A stretch of DNA of 64,000 bases from Ceratodon purpureus (Eukaryota > Streptophyta > Bryopsida > Pseudoditrichales > Ditrichaceae): the NCBI GenBank assembly GCA_014871385.1, contig CM026426.1:96716072-96780071 (forward strand). Direction: 5' to 3'. Under the pieces are notes generated by a model, which had not been told where the DNA came from, made no database searches, and was given only the letters and a program-made list of their open reading frames with translations. The translations under genes were made by a program, and so were the position numbers. This document shows positions 32,168-44,461 of this stretch, piece after piece (within the stretch, counting starts at the first letter, position 1; each line of letters opens with the position of its first letter).

Positions 32168-34399
32168 GTTACTTGTACTTTTGACACCAATAAATCGCAA
32201 CATCCTTGTAGTACCTATATGGTGCCTACAAATGAGTTGGCAAATGTTGAGAAGATGGTAGCATATCAGACTGAACCTGCAATGAAAGAAATTTATCAAG
32301 ATTTAACTAGACTACAAGGCAGAGCTAGAGATGTATTGTCCAAAAGTCATTTTCTACATCCGGTTGAGGTATGTAATTCATCTTAAATTGCCAATATAAT
32401 ATAATACTAGAAAAGTTTTTTATTCCAATTAAAATATCTACAAAATTATTATTATTATTTTTTAATTAAACATGTTTTAATTTAATTCAATTTAATTTTT
32501 TAAATAACATTTTTTAAAGACATTGTTGCATTTTCTTGTGTAGTGTGCGTTGTCGGAATTTGCTCGAGGGTGTACGGATTTCGGGAATGCCTATCTTGCT
32601 ATCAATGTTGATATATTACATTAAGCAGATATTGGAATTTTTAAGACACTCGTGGACATTGTGATCAGTGTCTCTAAAGAGCTTCAGGAAGATCCTCTTC
32701 CAATCTTAGACAAAAGACTTGCTACCATTAAACTTCGTAGCCGTTTTTTTCAATTTCGTATGCCAGGCACTGACAAGGGTAGGTATTTTTGCTCAAATGC
32801 AAACTTTGCCGCATTCGAGTACAGGAACATTATGCAGGTAAGTTTCTTGAAAATAGTTATACCTTTTTAAAAAATCAAAACCACGTTCATTATTTTCTAA
32901 CCTAATGTTGAAATGGGAACATGTTTTTAAAATATGAAATAATGATTGATATTTGTAATATTTTTACTAACAAGTATCTACTTTCCAGGTGATTGTGTAT
33001 TGTTTAGTGGGTTTATTACCAACCTTCGTTATCGAAACCATTGTGAATTTTTTACAATGGTATGACATTACATGTTGTTCTAAGGAGTTCACAAAGAACA
33101 CTTTAAATGTAATGGAAGAAAAAATGAGAAGGTATGTTTTTGAACTACTCATCCTATATATAATTTGGTTTATTTTAACAATTTATTCATTCTTAAACTG
33201 AAAGACTGCAAAGTAGAAGAGAGAAGTTAATTTATTTTTTTATTTTTTATTTTTGTTTACAGGGCGGTACAATCATTTAAAACAAATTTGCATAGGTGGC
33301 ATAAGTCTGGTTTCAAGATTATCAAGGTTCACAATATGATACATTATGCGTCTTCAATTTGACGCTTTGGAGCTTCGGTCGAATATAGCTCTAACATGTA
33401 TGAACATCTTCATGTAGCGCTAATGAAAATTCCATATCGCGCTAGCTATAAAAGAGAGTATATTGAATACATCATAAAATACAACAGTCGATTGGAAGCC
33501 TTAAGGCGCAATGCTGTTGAGATGGATGGATTTTTGGCTCCTACTGGAAATCATAGTATATTAAACAAGGTATGTTTATCTAACTTTCTACAAGAACCAT
33601 CTATAATGATGATTTTTTATGGATAAGCAAGTAAAAGTACTTTTTATTCATTGAAAATGTAATTGTCAAATTGATTTTTGGTTTACCTGTAATTCACAGG
33701 CTTTGGAAAGTGGAACTCATATCTTAGCCGGGTTCCAAGGAAGTTTATCTACAACAATTTTAAGTACTGTATTTAATGTAAATTATCTTTTGGATAAACC
33801 AAAGTTACATATTATTCTAATGGCGCAAGAGGAGGTCCTTATTCATTTGAAGCAATGCTTGGATATTTATACAAATCAGCACGGATTTAAGGAAGCTCAG
33901 GTATGTTTACAATGCAAAAACTATTTTCATAATTTTTATCAATCAATTAATAATATTTTAAAGGATTGTTATTTTGTGATTGCAGACTATGCAGATTTAT
34001 AGGTCTTTGGCATCATGTCGTGGTGTGGTTTCAAAATATAGAGATATCCCTATGTTCACACGTGCAACGCCAAACTTTTTAGGGAGAGAATGGTTTGGTA
34101 GCGTTTCCATTCACAGTGAAGACAATGTTGAAAATGAATATTACGCACAACTCCGCCTCCTTTTTAGATGCAACATGGTAGGAGAACATGACGAAACTCT
34201 AAGCAAAGACTTATATTTGATACGTTTATATGACCATGTTCAATTTGATAGGTTATTGATTAGCAATGAATTAAAATGGCGTGGCAATAACGGTGGTTCA
34301 TATGCTGTTATAGAAATAGATTCAATTTTAAAGGTTGTTCACATTTTGCCAAATTTTCAAAGAGATGATCATTTCTTTGTAAATGCTTATAAATTTTAA
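32168..34399 (+). pseudogene. Plavaka-type (CACTA superfamily) transposase, 3' part in six exons
   Basis: Exons are 32168-32368, 32544-32837, 32989-33131, 33263-33569, 33700-33900 and 33986-34399. All have consensus GT/AG borders, and introns are 95-175 nt. The reading includes KIIKVHNMIHYASSI, RFGASVEYSSNMYEHLHVAL, then YRASYKREYIEYI. This is the H..HY..sIR.FG...ynte..E.lH...K..YRAtN motif of KDZ/Plavaka transposases. Downstream come YRDIPMFTRATPNFLGREWF and YAQLRLLFRCN, typical of their C-terminal part. Two in-frame stops occur (in exons 2 and 4). The N-terminal half is missing, cut off by the tandem repeat at 31989-32095. Plavaka elements are best known from fungi, so a spliced plant-genome copy is of interest. 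Confidence 0.7.
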
Positions 34400-34559
34400 A
34401 ACAATATGTTCAATCTCCACCTTTGTACTCGATCATACAATCGTAGGAAGGACAAAAATTAAAAACGTTTATGTTATCTCAAACTACATGTTTATTATGC
34501 ACATTGTATTCAAAGAACATAATAAAACATCAATCATTTAAATGATATTGGTTAAAACG

Positions 34560-34860
34560 ATCACTTGGAACAGTAATAACACAATACCAATTGAAACAGT
34601 AATGCAATCTTTGCAATTTTTATAGTACTGCAGTAGTAGCTTATAAAACAACACTGCTATAATATGCTATATGACTTTTTAATTGCAACAATACAACACA
34701 TTGAAACAATACTGCAACCCCTTAAACTACCTTAGTAGTGCAGCAAATATGTAATACATAGTACTGCAACAAGACCCTTGCAGTAATGCCTTTATACTAT
34801 ACAGTGTACAACTTGACGCAGTACTGTTGCAGTACTGCGGCAAGCAAAACTCATTCTTGT
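34560..34860. repeat. Clustered GCAGTACTG-type repeats downstream of the Plavaka-type gene
   Basis: Many partly palindromic copies of AGTACTGCA or TGCAGTACT occur here: TAGTACTGCAGTAGT (34623), CAATACTGCAACC (34708), TAGTGCAGCA (34735), TAGTACTGCAACAAG (34760), TTGCAGTAATGCC (34778) and GCAGTACTGTTGCAGTACTG (34818). CACTA-superfamily elements carry such subterminal repeats, which bind their own proteins. The cluster suits the right subterminal region of the element that carried the gene at 32.2-34.4 kb. Confidence 0.7.
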
Positions 34861-36330
34861 GATGTGGTGATGTTGTTATTATGAATTGGGACAAGAAAGT
34901 GCTTCATTGACAATAATTGAAGACATCTGTTCAAAGGTATGGACAGTGTTTGATTTTGACTTGTGATTGCAAGGTTGCTGCTTTGTTCGCACCCAAGTTA
35001 TCTAACTCATCTTCTTACTTCAAATCACTTGAATATGAGACAATACATTGTCAAATCAAAATGAGAAAGCAAGTTCAATTCTTTCAATAGAATTGACATT
35101 TTGGGTAGACCTGGTCATTTCAAGCCATCCCTGCAGATGTTCCTGTCATTGCATTCCTCGTCTTTGGAAGGAGTGATGCTAATTTCAAAAACGACAAGTA
35201 ACCATAGCAGTACAAAAAGCATGGTTGGGTGAGTTACATAGTCCAGGGTACCCACCAAGTCTCATGCCTCCGATACCCATTCAAGCACACAGCTTTGTCC
35301 ACAAGAAACCCGACCTTCCAGAAAGTAAGAATAAACTCTTTACCAATCTAAGACCAAATCTCACGTACCCAAATTTCCACACTCATCACACTATCAAATA
35401 CATCATTACTATCATTTACCGCACCATGCAAAATGTCACCACTAAACTATGTCCCACCTTCATCTACCCACACCAAAAATATGAACCACCTTTTAATTCC
35501 TGTGCAACCCATCTCCAAATACAAGAACGTAAAACATATTGTTCTAATTTTTATTTCCTTGCCAAATATACTACATCACTCAACCCCTAAAAAACCACCA
35601 TGTTTTGAGAGCTCCAAATGTCAAAAAACTGCGATTTATTACCACCTTGTTGAATGTGAGATATGAAATCTGATTTCTATCTTTTTTTTGGTACTTCCAA
35701 CCGTAAGATCTCAAAGTAAACTACCATCAGTAATACGTGTTCAAATTTCAACCGTTGGATCATCACCATTTGTGAGATCATAACATCCAAAGTGCGTAGC
35801 AAAGTTTTTTTTGCCAATGCCCGGATAACACAGTCTCCTCTGTGCAAAGGTGGGTACAAGAAATTTGGAGGCTCTAAGGAGGGGATATTTTTTCCTGGGA
35901 GCTTACTAAGTTGAGAACTCACATACAAAAATTTCAGAGTCTCATTCAACTCTATCAACCGGTAACAAATTGTTTTGTGGGATAGGGTTTAAAACCGGTT
36001 TAGATGGGGAATTTCATGTTGCTTCTCATTGCTCATGAAGTGATTAGTTTTTCATAAAAATGAACCGTGAAAGATTAGCTTACAACATTTGGAATCCATT
36101 AGAGAAAAAAATTTGAAAAATAATAAAATCCCAAATTACCATGGATTTTGTGAGGATAGGCAATTTAAAAATGGAGTGAAATACAGGGGGCAGCCATAGA
36201 ATGTTGGCTCCCTTCCATCCAATATTCTACCCTTGCTGCAAAGAATCAAATACAATCCAAAAATGGCTTTGTAGTTTGTAGTAATAACTACAACAGCAAG
36301 TGGGGTACTGGGCATTTATGGATGTATGCA
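34861..36330. other. AT-rich DNA without recognised genes
   Basis: No gene, RNA or repeat could be supported on either strand. Open frames at 35225-35590 and 35677-35958 lack family features and look like chance. Confidence 0.6.
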
Positions 36331-36555
36331 TGAAACTCCCCCCCTCCCCTCGGCCTTGTTGAAGCCCGTCGCCGAGGCTCAGAGGCCCGCCTGCCGCCGC
36401 GGTCCCCTCCTGTTGCCGCGCCCATTGCCTGACGCTCTCGTTGCCGTGCCCTCGTTGCCGAGCTCCCTTGTCTTCGTCGCCCTGGTCGCCCTGTTGTCCT
36501 GCCTCCTGGTTGTGGGTGCGGTGAACACCTGCCCCTCTTGTAGCCGCGCTCCCTT
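36331..36555. other. GC-rich low-complexity stretch flanking the LINE
   Basis: C/T-rich on the plus strand (GCCGTCGCCGAGG..., repeated CGTTGCCG, CCCTGTTGTCCTGC). Open frames on both strands are composition artefacts. It ends at the LINE target duplication. Confidence 0.5.
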
Positions 36556-36572
36556 GGCACCCCCAGAGTCCT
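36556..36572 (+). repeat. Target-site duplication of the LINE, left copy
   Basis: GGCACCCCCAGAGTCCT here is identical to 44417-44433 on the far side of the LINE. The two 17-bp copies bracket the complete LINE reading frames. Confidence 0.85.
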
Positions 36573-36924
36573 TGAAAACCCTTTTCGGGAAATTAAAAGA
36601 AGAAGCAACCACAAAGGCCAAAGGCCAGAGAAGGGACAGAGCCCTCCACCCCCCGACAAACGCCGAGGGGGTCCCACCCGAAGGCAGGCCGGGAGAACCC
36701 GGGAAAACAGCTAGAAACTAACTAACTGCTCACACTGATCAGAGATCAGACTATCACCCCTAAGGGGAAAGCTACGAGAGAGAAGCCAAGCCGATGACCA
36801 AAGGTCACTGGAGAAAGAGAGGCCCAGCAGGAGCCAAACCTATAGCACTAATGCTACGAAGAACCTCAAGCTAAAGCTAACCGAGGGGACAGCCTGCACG
36901 CTGTTTTTTAAAAAAGAAAACTTA

Positions 36925-39900
36925 TTATAAGTCGTCTGGGAGATTGAGTTCCTCAGGAAAATTCTCCTCGTCCGAAGAAGACATAGCCTCCTCCTGTACG
37001 TTAGAAATAATTCTGTCTAAAATTTCTTCCGCAATCCTTTCCGCCCTGTCCCCGCCAAAACTGTTACTCATAGAAACCATCTGACCAAGAAGATCATGCG
37101 AGGGTGACGCCTCCACCGAGGATGGAATCGAGACATGAGGCTCGAGGTCCACGGGGCAATCTCTTGCGTGTCTGTAAATTCTAGTCGTATAGAATTTATT
37201 CGCAAACTCCCTCGGGAGGTACTCGTAATGTGGAGTGGGTTTCCAGTGTGGTTTGGAAGAGCCCGAGCAAAATAGCTCCTCCTGTGTCGAGATGGAGAGG
37301 AAGGTCACCTCCATCTTTGATTGCTTCGACGGACTCCTCATCTTGCTGTAATGCATCAGTTGTTTCCAGGCTCCCATCCCAATTTGTACCGTCGTCTGCC
37401 AGGCTTTAAATAAAGCCACTCCAATGTGAAACGTGCCATCACCAAGGTTGTGTTGACACTTTTGACACCAAATAAACCACAGTAAGGACATTCTGATGAT
37501 GTCCCAAGGTGCTTTCATTGATATTCTGCATGGCTTCCCTGTATCCCAAGCTATATCAGGATCGGAGAGATGTTGAGTTCTCGGGGGGTCCAGATCTCCA
37601 TAAAGGACCTCCTCCCATGTACTGAGCCCTGGTGGTTGCTCACCTAGACGTCGGATGTGTCTAACGCTCTCCCAAGCCGGAGCAGCTTGGGGGCAAGAGA
37701 ACAACCCATGCTTCGAAGTCTCCAACGGTCTGTCAGGGCATAAGCTACAATGACTCGGCTGATTAATTCGAGCCCTCCAGGCTCCAATAGGGAGCCCTTC
37801 TGCTATGGTCATCCAAACCATGGTGCTGATCTTCCTAGGAAGCCAGTTATGCCATAGATGCTAGAAGAACTGCTTTCTCTGCTGTTGGGAGTAGCCCCTG
37901 AGTTCCATCCATCGATCAAATGGAAGCTGCTTGGACTGACTCTGTATCAAGGTCCTGTAACCTCTTTTCGTCGTATATTTGAAAAAATTCTCCTGCTTCA
38001 GGCTACCAAGCTTCCTCCACACCCAGTCCTTGGGATCGAAATCCAAGTCAATTATTCGACCATGTCCAGAAGTCCACACGGAAAAGCCAGTTGGTGGCTC
38101 ATCCTTAGGGTTGAATCTCTCCACCTGACCCTTCGGATTCCTCATGATTATCCTAGCCTCTGCCACTGAGCAAGGCGGAATCGGTAACGGTTCTTGTGCT
38201 AGAAGCTGCAGTTGCTCCGTATCGTCTACCCTTACGTAAACAAAGCCAAACCATTGTTGGTCAAGCTGTCTGGTAATGTGATATACCTCTGTTGGTAACT
38301 GAAGGGCTAGATCCTCATCTCTGATCAACCAGTCTCCTACTTTGTCTGGTACGCTCTCCGTTAGATTCCAAGGAATAGCATCTAATATATCTCTCCTTAG
38401 GATTACTAGATTGGGAGAGCGTGACTTCTTTTTAATTTCCTGCACAGAGAGAAATCTCCCCTGGTCTGAGAGCCATAAGTCTCCTACCGTCCTGACACCC
38501 TTAATGGACCAGTTCCTATAATGAGAATTCCGTTCTTCCCCAATCATGGCCCCCCCCCATCGTCCGAATCTCACTGTTCATGAAGAGTGGCTGTCTCATG
38601 ATCTCTCCGAAAGACTTCGCCGGGAGCTTCCTCATTCCTCTTCTAATCGGCGACCAAGCCCCCCAGATTGCTCTCCAGAGTGGGCTACCATCAGGTTTCA
38701 CTCTCGGTGCCAACGCCAACCAGTTCTCGTCTTCTCCCCAATCTCCTTCTTTCCTCATCTTAAGCTTACTGATTCGGTGTCGCACAAAGGTCTTCCAGGG
38801 TTCTGGACCCGGGACCAACGCCCTGACTATCATCTTATTGAGCAGGGCTTTCGTTTGCGCCAATGGATCAAATATCTTCAGCCCTCCTGCTATTGTTGGG
38901 ATAATTGCAGTATCCGATGCCACTCTCGCCCTTGTGTTATGGTCCGGATCCCCACTCGAGATAAAATTCCGGACTAGTGTTCTGATTTTGAGTAAAACTC
39001 CGGAAGATAAATCTGCGCAAGAAGCAAAATACTAGATGCTTGCTAGTATTACCTGATTCGCAACTAGTACTCTTGCTGCCGTCGAAAGCTTCTTCTTTGT
39101 CCAAATCGCTAGCTTCCCCCGAATCTGACTCATCACTTTCGAGTCTTTATCCTTCTGGCTCAGGTTTATCCCGAAAGGGAATCCTAAGTACTTAGTAACT
39201 TCCCCTTCGTCCATCCACACTAGTCCTTTATCCACCCCCCAGGACCAATCCCTGGCTCTATTTGAGATGAAGAGGGCCCGGGATTCATCCCAGTTGACCC
39301 TCGCTCCCGTGGCCTCGCAGAACAGATCAATAACCGTGAAAGCCCTTTCCAGGTTAAGTCTGTTCCCTTGTAAGTAAAGTCCCGAATCGTCAGCGAAGAA
39401 CTGCTCCTTCACCGTTTTCCCATCAGGTAGCTTCAGGCCTTGTACCCCGTATCTCTCATCCTTCAGCATGTACCCTAACACATCAGCTATGAACAGATAC
39501 AAGTAGGGTGCCAAGGGGCACCCTTGCCGAACTGATCTACCAAGCTTAAACCTCTCCGACCTCTCCCCGTTAATGATTATGGAGGTTTCAGCGTCATTGT
39601 AGAGTGCAAACACCTAGTTGATCCATTTTGGATCAAAGCCAAGTTTGCCCATGGCCTCCCGTAGGAAGGTCCAATTCACCCTATCATATGCTTTCTCGAA
39701 ATCGAGGAGCAGTATGACAAGGTCCTGATCGCTCTCCTTCGCCCACTCGATGGCCTGTGAGGCTAAATGGACGTTGTCTAGGATAAAACGGTCCTTAACA
39801 AACGCCGTTTGGGTGGGTCTGATAATCGTTGGCAGCAAGGGCTGTAACCGATTAGTAATCGTCTTTGCCGTTACTTTATAAGTAGACGTTAAGACTGTGA

Positions 39901-41557
39901 TGGGGCGGAAGTTCTTGAGCAGTGTTTGAGACCTCCCCTTCGGGATCATGCTCATGAGACCTTGGCTAAGCTCCTGACAGAATTGTCCGACTTCCATCAT
40001 AACGCTGATCATTTCTTTAAGATCTGATCCAGCAGTATCCCATATCTCCTGTAACAGCTCTGTAGGGATGGTATCAACCCCTGGTGCTTTGTTGGTCGGT
40101 AGAGCTTTCATTGCCTCTTCCACTTCCTCGGCTGAAATCGGTGCTATAAGACCGCAGTTCATGTTGTCAGTGATCACTCTCGGAACACTTTCCAGGCAAA
40201 TCCTTCTGCTCTGAGCCGCCCTTGGTGTATCAACAGCTGCCATATACAGTGTCTTATAGTAATCCAGTATATACTGCTTGATCTCCGCTGGCACTCGAAT
40301 AGCTCTCCCGCCATGCATAAGCTCTGTGATGTTGGATTTTCTCTTCACCGGTTGATGGAATTCAAAGAACTCTTTGGAGCATCTATCCCCTACCTGCATC
40401 CACTTAGAGGCCATCTCGTTTTTGGATACTTCAAGTTTCTTCATCCTTATCTCTTCTAACTTTGATTGTGCCGCATTCAACTGTTCCCACGCCTCCAGGT
40501 TCGTCCAGTCCATTTGTAACTTAGCCTCAGCTTCCTCTACCTCTTGAAATTGGACAGCATAGATATCTCTGTTCTTCTTTTTCCGGTCCTTGGAAATCGT
40601 CCCGCTCATACGACGAACTTGCTCCAATGCCGTTGATACTTTTCTCCCCTTCGAGAGATCCCCTGGGATGCTCATCGCATCTGTCCAAGCGATTTCAAAC
40701 CGATGGACGCTGTCCTCCTCTGCAGTGAGAAACCTATTAAAGAATTTCCTGTTTGGTTTCTGCCCTCCTCTAAAGGAGATTACCAAATATACTGCTGAAT
40801 GATCCGAAATGTGGCTTAGGTTTGGCCGAATTCCGTGTTTCCCCCCTCTGGAAACCAGGTCGTTGTCCGCATAGAACCTATCGATTCTGGACCACACTGG
40901 GCTTGGTTTTTCTTTACTCCAGGTAAATTGTTTCGTCCCCTGTCTTCTGAAGTGGTCGCTATAGAAGGTGTCATGTAGCCCTAGGTGCAGACAGAAGCGA
41001 GTCCACGATTCCTGCTCTCTTCGACCCATATGTTTGGACTCTGTCCCCGTGCTTCTGTCCTCCACTTCAATCGTCATATTAAAATCTCCCGCAACCAACC
41101 AGCTTGCCTTTGGGAAGTCATGGTTGGCTAGCTTATTCCATAAGCGGGCTCTCTCACTGGTAAAATTAGAAGCATACACATTAAGTATTCCTATATCTGA
41201 ACCTTTAATGTTGAGTATCAAGAATTGAACTCTTGCTTCTTCAATTACCCCTGCCGAGATCACTCGAGTGGCTAATGTCTCCGAAATGGAGATACCAGTA
41301 CCTCCAGAGAACTTTCCTCCCTCTGCCGAGAAAATCGCATTATTCCAGAAGCTAGCTCCGTTCTTAAACTGAAGCTGATTTGTCATGCCTAAGCAGTCTT
41401 CAATCCCAAAATGGTGTTCTTGAATTAGTAACACCTGAGGTTGTGGTTCCGCTCTCCTAAAGATGTTCCAAATCTCCACCCTCTTCCGCACTCCTGCTGT
41501 CCCTTGTCCTAAACTCCGGACATTGTAGGATGCTATCACCAGCTCTTGTAAGTTCAT
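36925..41557 (-). pseudogene. LINE ORF2: endonuclease plus reverse transcriptase
   Basis: The ATG overlaps the ORF1 stop as TAATG (41559-41555). The endonuclease has VIASYNVRSLGQG, LLIQEHHFG, WLVAGDFNMTIEVEDR, WSRIDRFYAD and SHISDHSAVYLVI (catalytic N, E, D/N, D and SDH). The reverse transcriptase has NFRPITVLTSTYKVTAKTIT, QTAFVKDRFILDNVHL, VILLLDFEKAYDRVNW, SVRQGCPLAPYLYLF and QFFADDSGLY (active-site ADD). Towards the C-terminus is a zinc motif (CSLCPDRPLETSKHGLFSCP) followed by MSLLWFIWCQKC. The frame is continuous from 41557 to about 38.5 kb apart from TAG codons at 39614 and near 39029. It then shifts to the frame that ends at 36925. It copies its own RNA by target-primed reverse transcription when intact. 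Confidence 0.9.
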
Positions 41558-44202
41558 TATGCAACGAATTGTTGCATCTGCTGCCCTCGGATATGATCCG
41601 ATGCATCCTCTTCACCTTCTGTACCTAGCATCCCCTCAGTCGGCATAGCCTGGGGAGTAGCCTCCTTAGAAGCTCGTGATTTCTTCACCGGGGGCCGGGA
41701 AGGTTCTTCTATGAGAAGAAGGTCACCCAATAGTATCTTCAAAGAGCTCTCTGAGACTTCCGTCACCTCCTTGATTTCGCCCAACTCACAGTTCTTGTGC
41801 ATCATATGTCTCAAGTCCCTAGGAATTGGTAGCCAGACATGTTTGTCAGGTTTCTGTAGGGGAGTATCGCCGATTGTCACCGGGATAAAGCAGATAATTA
41901 CACACTGACTGTAGCCATCTGCATGAATCCACTTAAAGAACCATCCTCCATCGTCCCACTTCCTAATCGGGTTGTGGACGTTCCCCTTGTTGATTATGAT
42001 CTTCTTCAGAGCTAACGCAGCTTCACTGACTAGAGTGGTCCTTGCTTCCTTCTGCGTCCAGTCCGTTCTTCCTTCAATCAATGAGATCTGTGAGAACGTT
42101 ACTGCTTTCCTCCCCCCCTTCATTACCAACTCCGAGAGAGCCCGCACGTCGTTGTTGTCTTTTGGGTTAATTGAAGATGTCATCAGAATAGGAAAGAGCC
42201 TGGCCCTTCTAATATTCTCTGATCTCTCCGACACGCTGTCGGGGATGGTGATGGCTTCTAAGAAGCTCACCGGTAGTGGCGTTGTACGAAAACCTCTCTT
42301 CGTGGACACATAGTCAGGTGAAGGGCTGACACTTCTATTCTTCTGGCTAGTGTCCCTCGGTGGCCTAGGGTTCTCTAATTTCCACAAGAATTGGAAATTC
42401 TTGTCTTCCTGGATATTCGCCGTGATCAGCTGTTTATCCGTATTTTCCGAAGAAAATTGAATTGGATTGAAGGGAGTTCCAATAATGGATATCTGCGGTG
42501 TAGATTGTTCCATTATCTGCGGAACAGTACCAAAAACCAAAGAGCTAAAGAGATCCCCCCCTTGAGTTTCCGGCACCTTTTCGTTCATTGGTATTGCATC
42601 TGCAGGAGTCGGAAACTCTAAGTTATCCGTCTCTTGAGTATTGATTCCAGGGGTGGAATCACCCACTCCCTCAGGCAAGAAGCTCCTCTTCTCCGGTGTA
42701 ACCATCTTGTGGTCGTGTAAGTCACCTCCTGCTCGTGGCTGAGGTAATGCTTGAAGCTCCTGAGAGCTATCACCCACACTCTTACTTCCCGGCGTATGCT
42801 GTCCCTTCTCTTTGGACAACCCCAAAGAATCTCTCGCAGAGTCTTTAACACTTCTCCTCGGATCTCTATTCTTCGGGCCTCTTTCGACTCTCGGTTCTTG
42901 ATCTTGCTTGGTTGCGCCTCCTACCGTCTTTTCTGCCAAAAGATCTTGGTTACAGCTAAGATCCGTAGTCCCTGGGACTGCTTGTGCCTGTTCCTTCTTC
43001 TCTGTAGCCCTCTTCCCCTTGGGACTACGCTCTTTGGTCTTAGCCTGAGTGTGATCGGAAGGCATCGGCCTCTGTGGAGCCTGCTTACCCTTACCCCGAT
43101 CACCAGAAAGAACCCCTTGTCCGCTCTGTCGAGGTCTGCTTCGATCCCTCCCTTCGGCTAAACCCTTCCTTCCGAAATCCTCCTGGCGCCTATAAGGCTC
43201 CCTTCCTCTGTCCGTATCACCCCTGCGGTCTCTACCCCGCCTGTAGTCAACTGTCTTCCACCCTCTCGATCTTCATCTCCCTCTGGATGGGTCCCTTCTT
43301 TCTTGGATAATGTCAGCCTCCCTCCTCGGCTTGATACATTCACCATCCCTGTGAGAAAAAGATCTACAGCGCGCACATTGTTCAGGGTGTCCCGTGACAA
43401 GTAACTTATGATCCATGTAAGACCCCTTCACTGGGCCCGGGACCAAGATCCTTTGAGGGATCTTTGTGTAGTCCGGGACAAGGATTTTCATCCTATGTCC
43501 AGCGGTCTTTCCCACATAAGTATCGACGTCTTCAATATGAAGTACCTTCCCTATCTTTTCCCCGATTATCCGGAAACAATGTTCATTCCGAATGGAGCCA
43601 CTAACCCCAAGAAGCTGGATCCATACGGGGAACTCAAGAAGTTTGTATGTTTCCTGTTCCTCCGCTGAGAACAGGGGATTCTAGGTGGTAAACAGAACCT
43701 CTCTTCCTTCGAAGGTGTACACTCTCGAGAGTGTTTCTTTCACCCCTACCTCTGAGGAAAACATTACCTCAAATTACCCATTCCCCACTAGAGTACAAGT
43801 GCGGACAGTATTGTGAAGAGTTGAAAGAACCCAATTCTTCAATATGTCATAGCCAGGGTTTAAACTAACCCTGCCGAGTACCGTGAGTTTGGCAGCTGTC
43901 GAACGATACGACTCGAAGACTTCTAGCTCTTCGGGCGAGAATTCTATCACTAACGCACCATCTTCACTCGTTGGCTCTGCTGCAATGGCGCTCGGTATAC
44001 TACCTACAACAGCTTCTTGCGCTAATGCCCGGCCGGCGCTATCATCTCCCTGCTTCTTGAACATCCTCTCAGCAACTCTGCCCCTCGCGGTGTTTCTTTC
44101 GACAACAGCGTAGCTTCCCGTGCAGGGGAAGCCACAGTCATCGGAGAACCACCACGCTCTCTCTCGGGCGAAAGACTCATCCCGGACATAACTAAAAAGC
44201 AA
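41557..44202 (-). pseudogene. LINE ORF1: DUF4283-like domain, zinc knuckle, disordered tail
   Basis: The N-terminal part (MLFSYVRDESFARERAWWFS... LEVFESYRSTAAKLTVLGRV) leads into a DUF4283-like region (FPVWIQLLGVSGSIRNEHCF, IGKVLHIEDVDTYVGKT) and one CCHC knuckle (CARCRSFSHRDGEC). A long charged, Pro/Ser-rich tail follows (43065-41557, RSPKGKRATEKKEQAQAV to the stop). This order is typical of ORF1 of plant L1 elements, which coats the RNA. The frame is interrupted by several stops and a shift between 43.8 and 43.1 kb. The stop TAA shares a base with the ORF2 ATG. Confidence 0.8.
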
Positions 44203-44416
44203 AGCTCTGAACGAAAGATCGGATACTAAGCCCCCGACTCTCTTAACCGGCAGTGAAGATGTTGAGGGAAACTAAAAACGCTAATGAAAACACTCAATAA
44301 TCGCTTGCAAAAGACTCGAGAAATCTCTCAACTCCATCGCCGCTTTCTTGGAGCTTCAAGAACGCTCTACTCTCCCTCACTCAGTAAACTCTACAGTCCT
44401 CCGCTCTACCAACTCG

Positions 44417-44433
44417 GCACCCCCAGAGTCCTC
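44417..44433 (+). repeat. Target-site duplication of the LINE, right copy
   Basis: GGCACCCCCAGAGTCCT, the same as 36556-36572. It lies about 30 bp outside the left inverted-repeat arm of the next element. Confidence 0.85.
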
Positions 44434-44461
44434 GGCCGCCCAAGTCCCCTCCCTCGCGAAT

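Larger units (their letters stand above)
36573..44416 (-). mobile_element. L1-clade LINE, full-length but broken (~7.84 kb)
   Basis: Bounded by a 17-bp target duplication. On the minus strand it holds a 5' leader (44416-44203), ORF1 (44202-41557) and ORF2 (41557-36925), and a 3' region to 36573. The 3' end reads ...CTTTTAATTTCCCGAAAAGG..TTTTCA, without a clear poly-A tail. A run of about six T (TTTTTT then AAAAAAG on plus, 36903-36917) lies near the ORF2 end. ORF2 has an apurinic endonuclease, a reverse transcriptase and a terminal CCHC-like zinc motif. ORF1 has a DUF4283-like part and a zinc knuckle. Both ORFs carry a few stops, and ORF2 has a frame change near 38.5 kb. Confidence 0.88.

Noticed and set aside
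35225-35958. Two open frames of ~93-121 residues
   Set aside because: No motif, splice or composition support; AT-rich DNA with chance openness.
36326-36721. 131-residue plus-strand frame and its minus-strand partners
   Set aside because: GC-rich low-complexity and LINE 3' region; both strands open, no domain.
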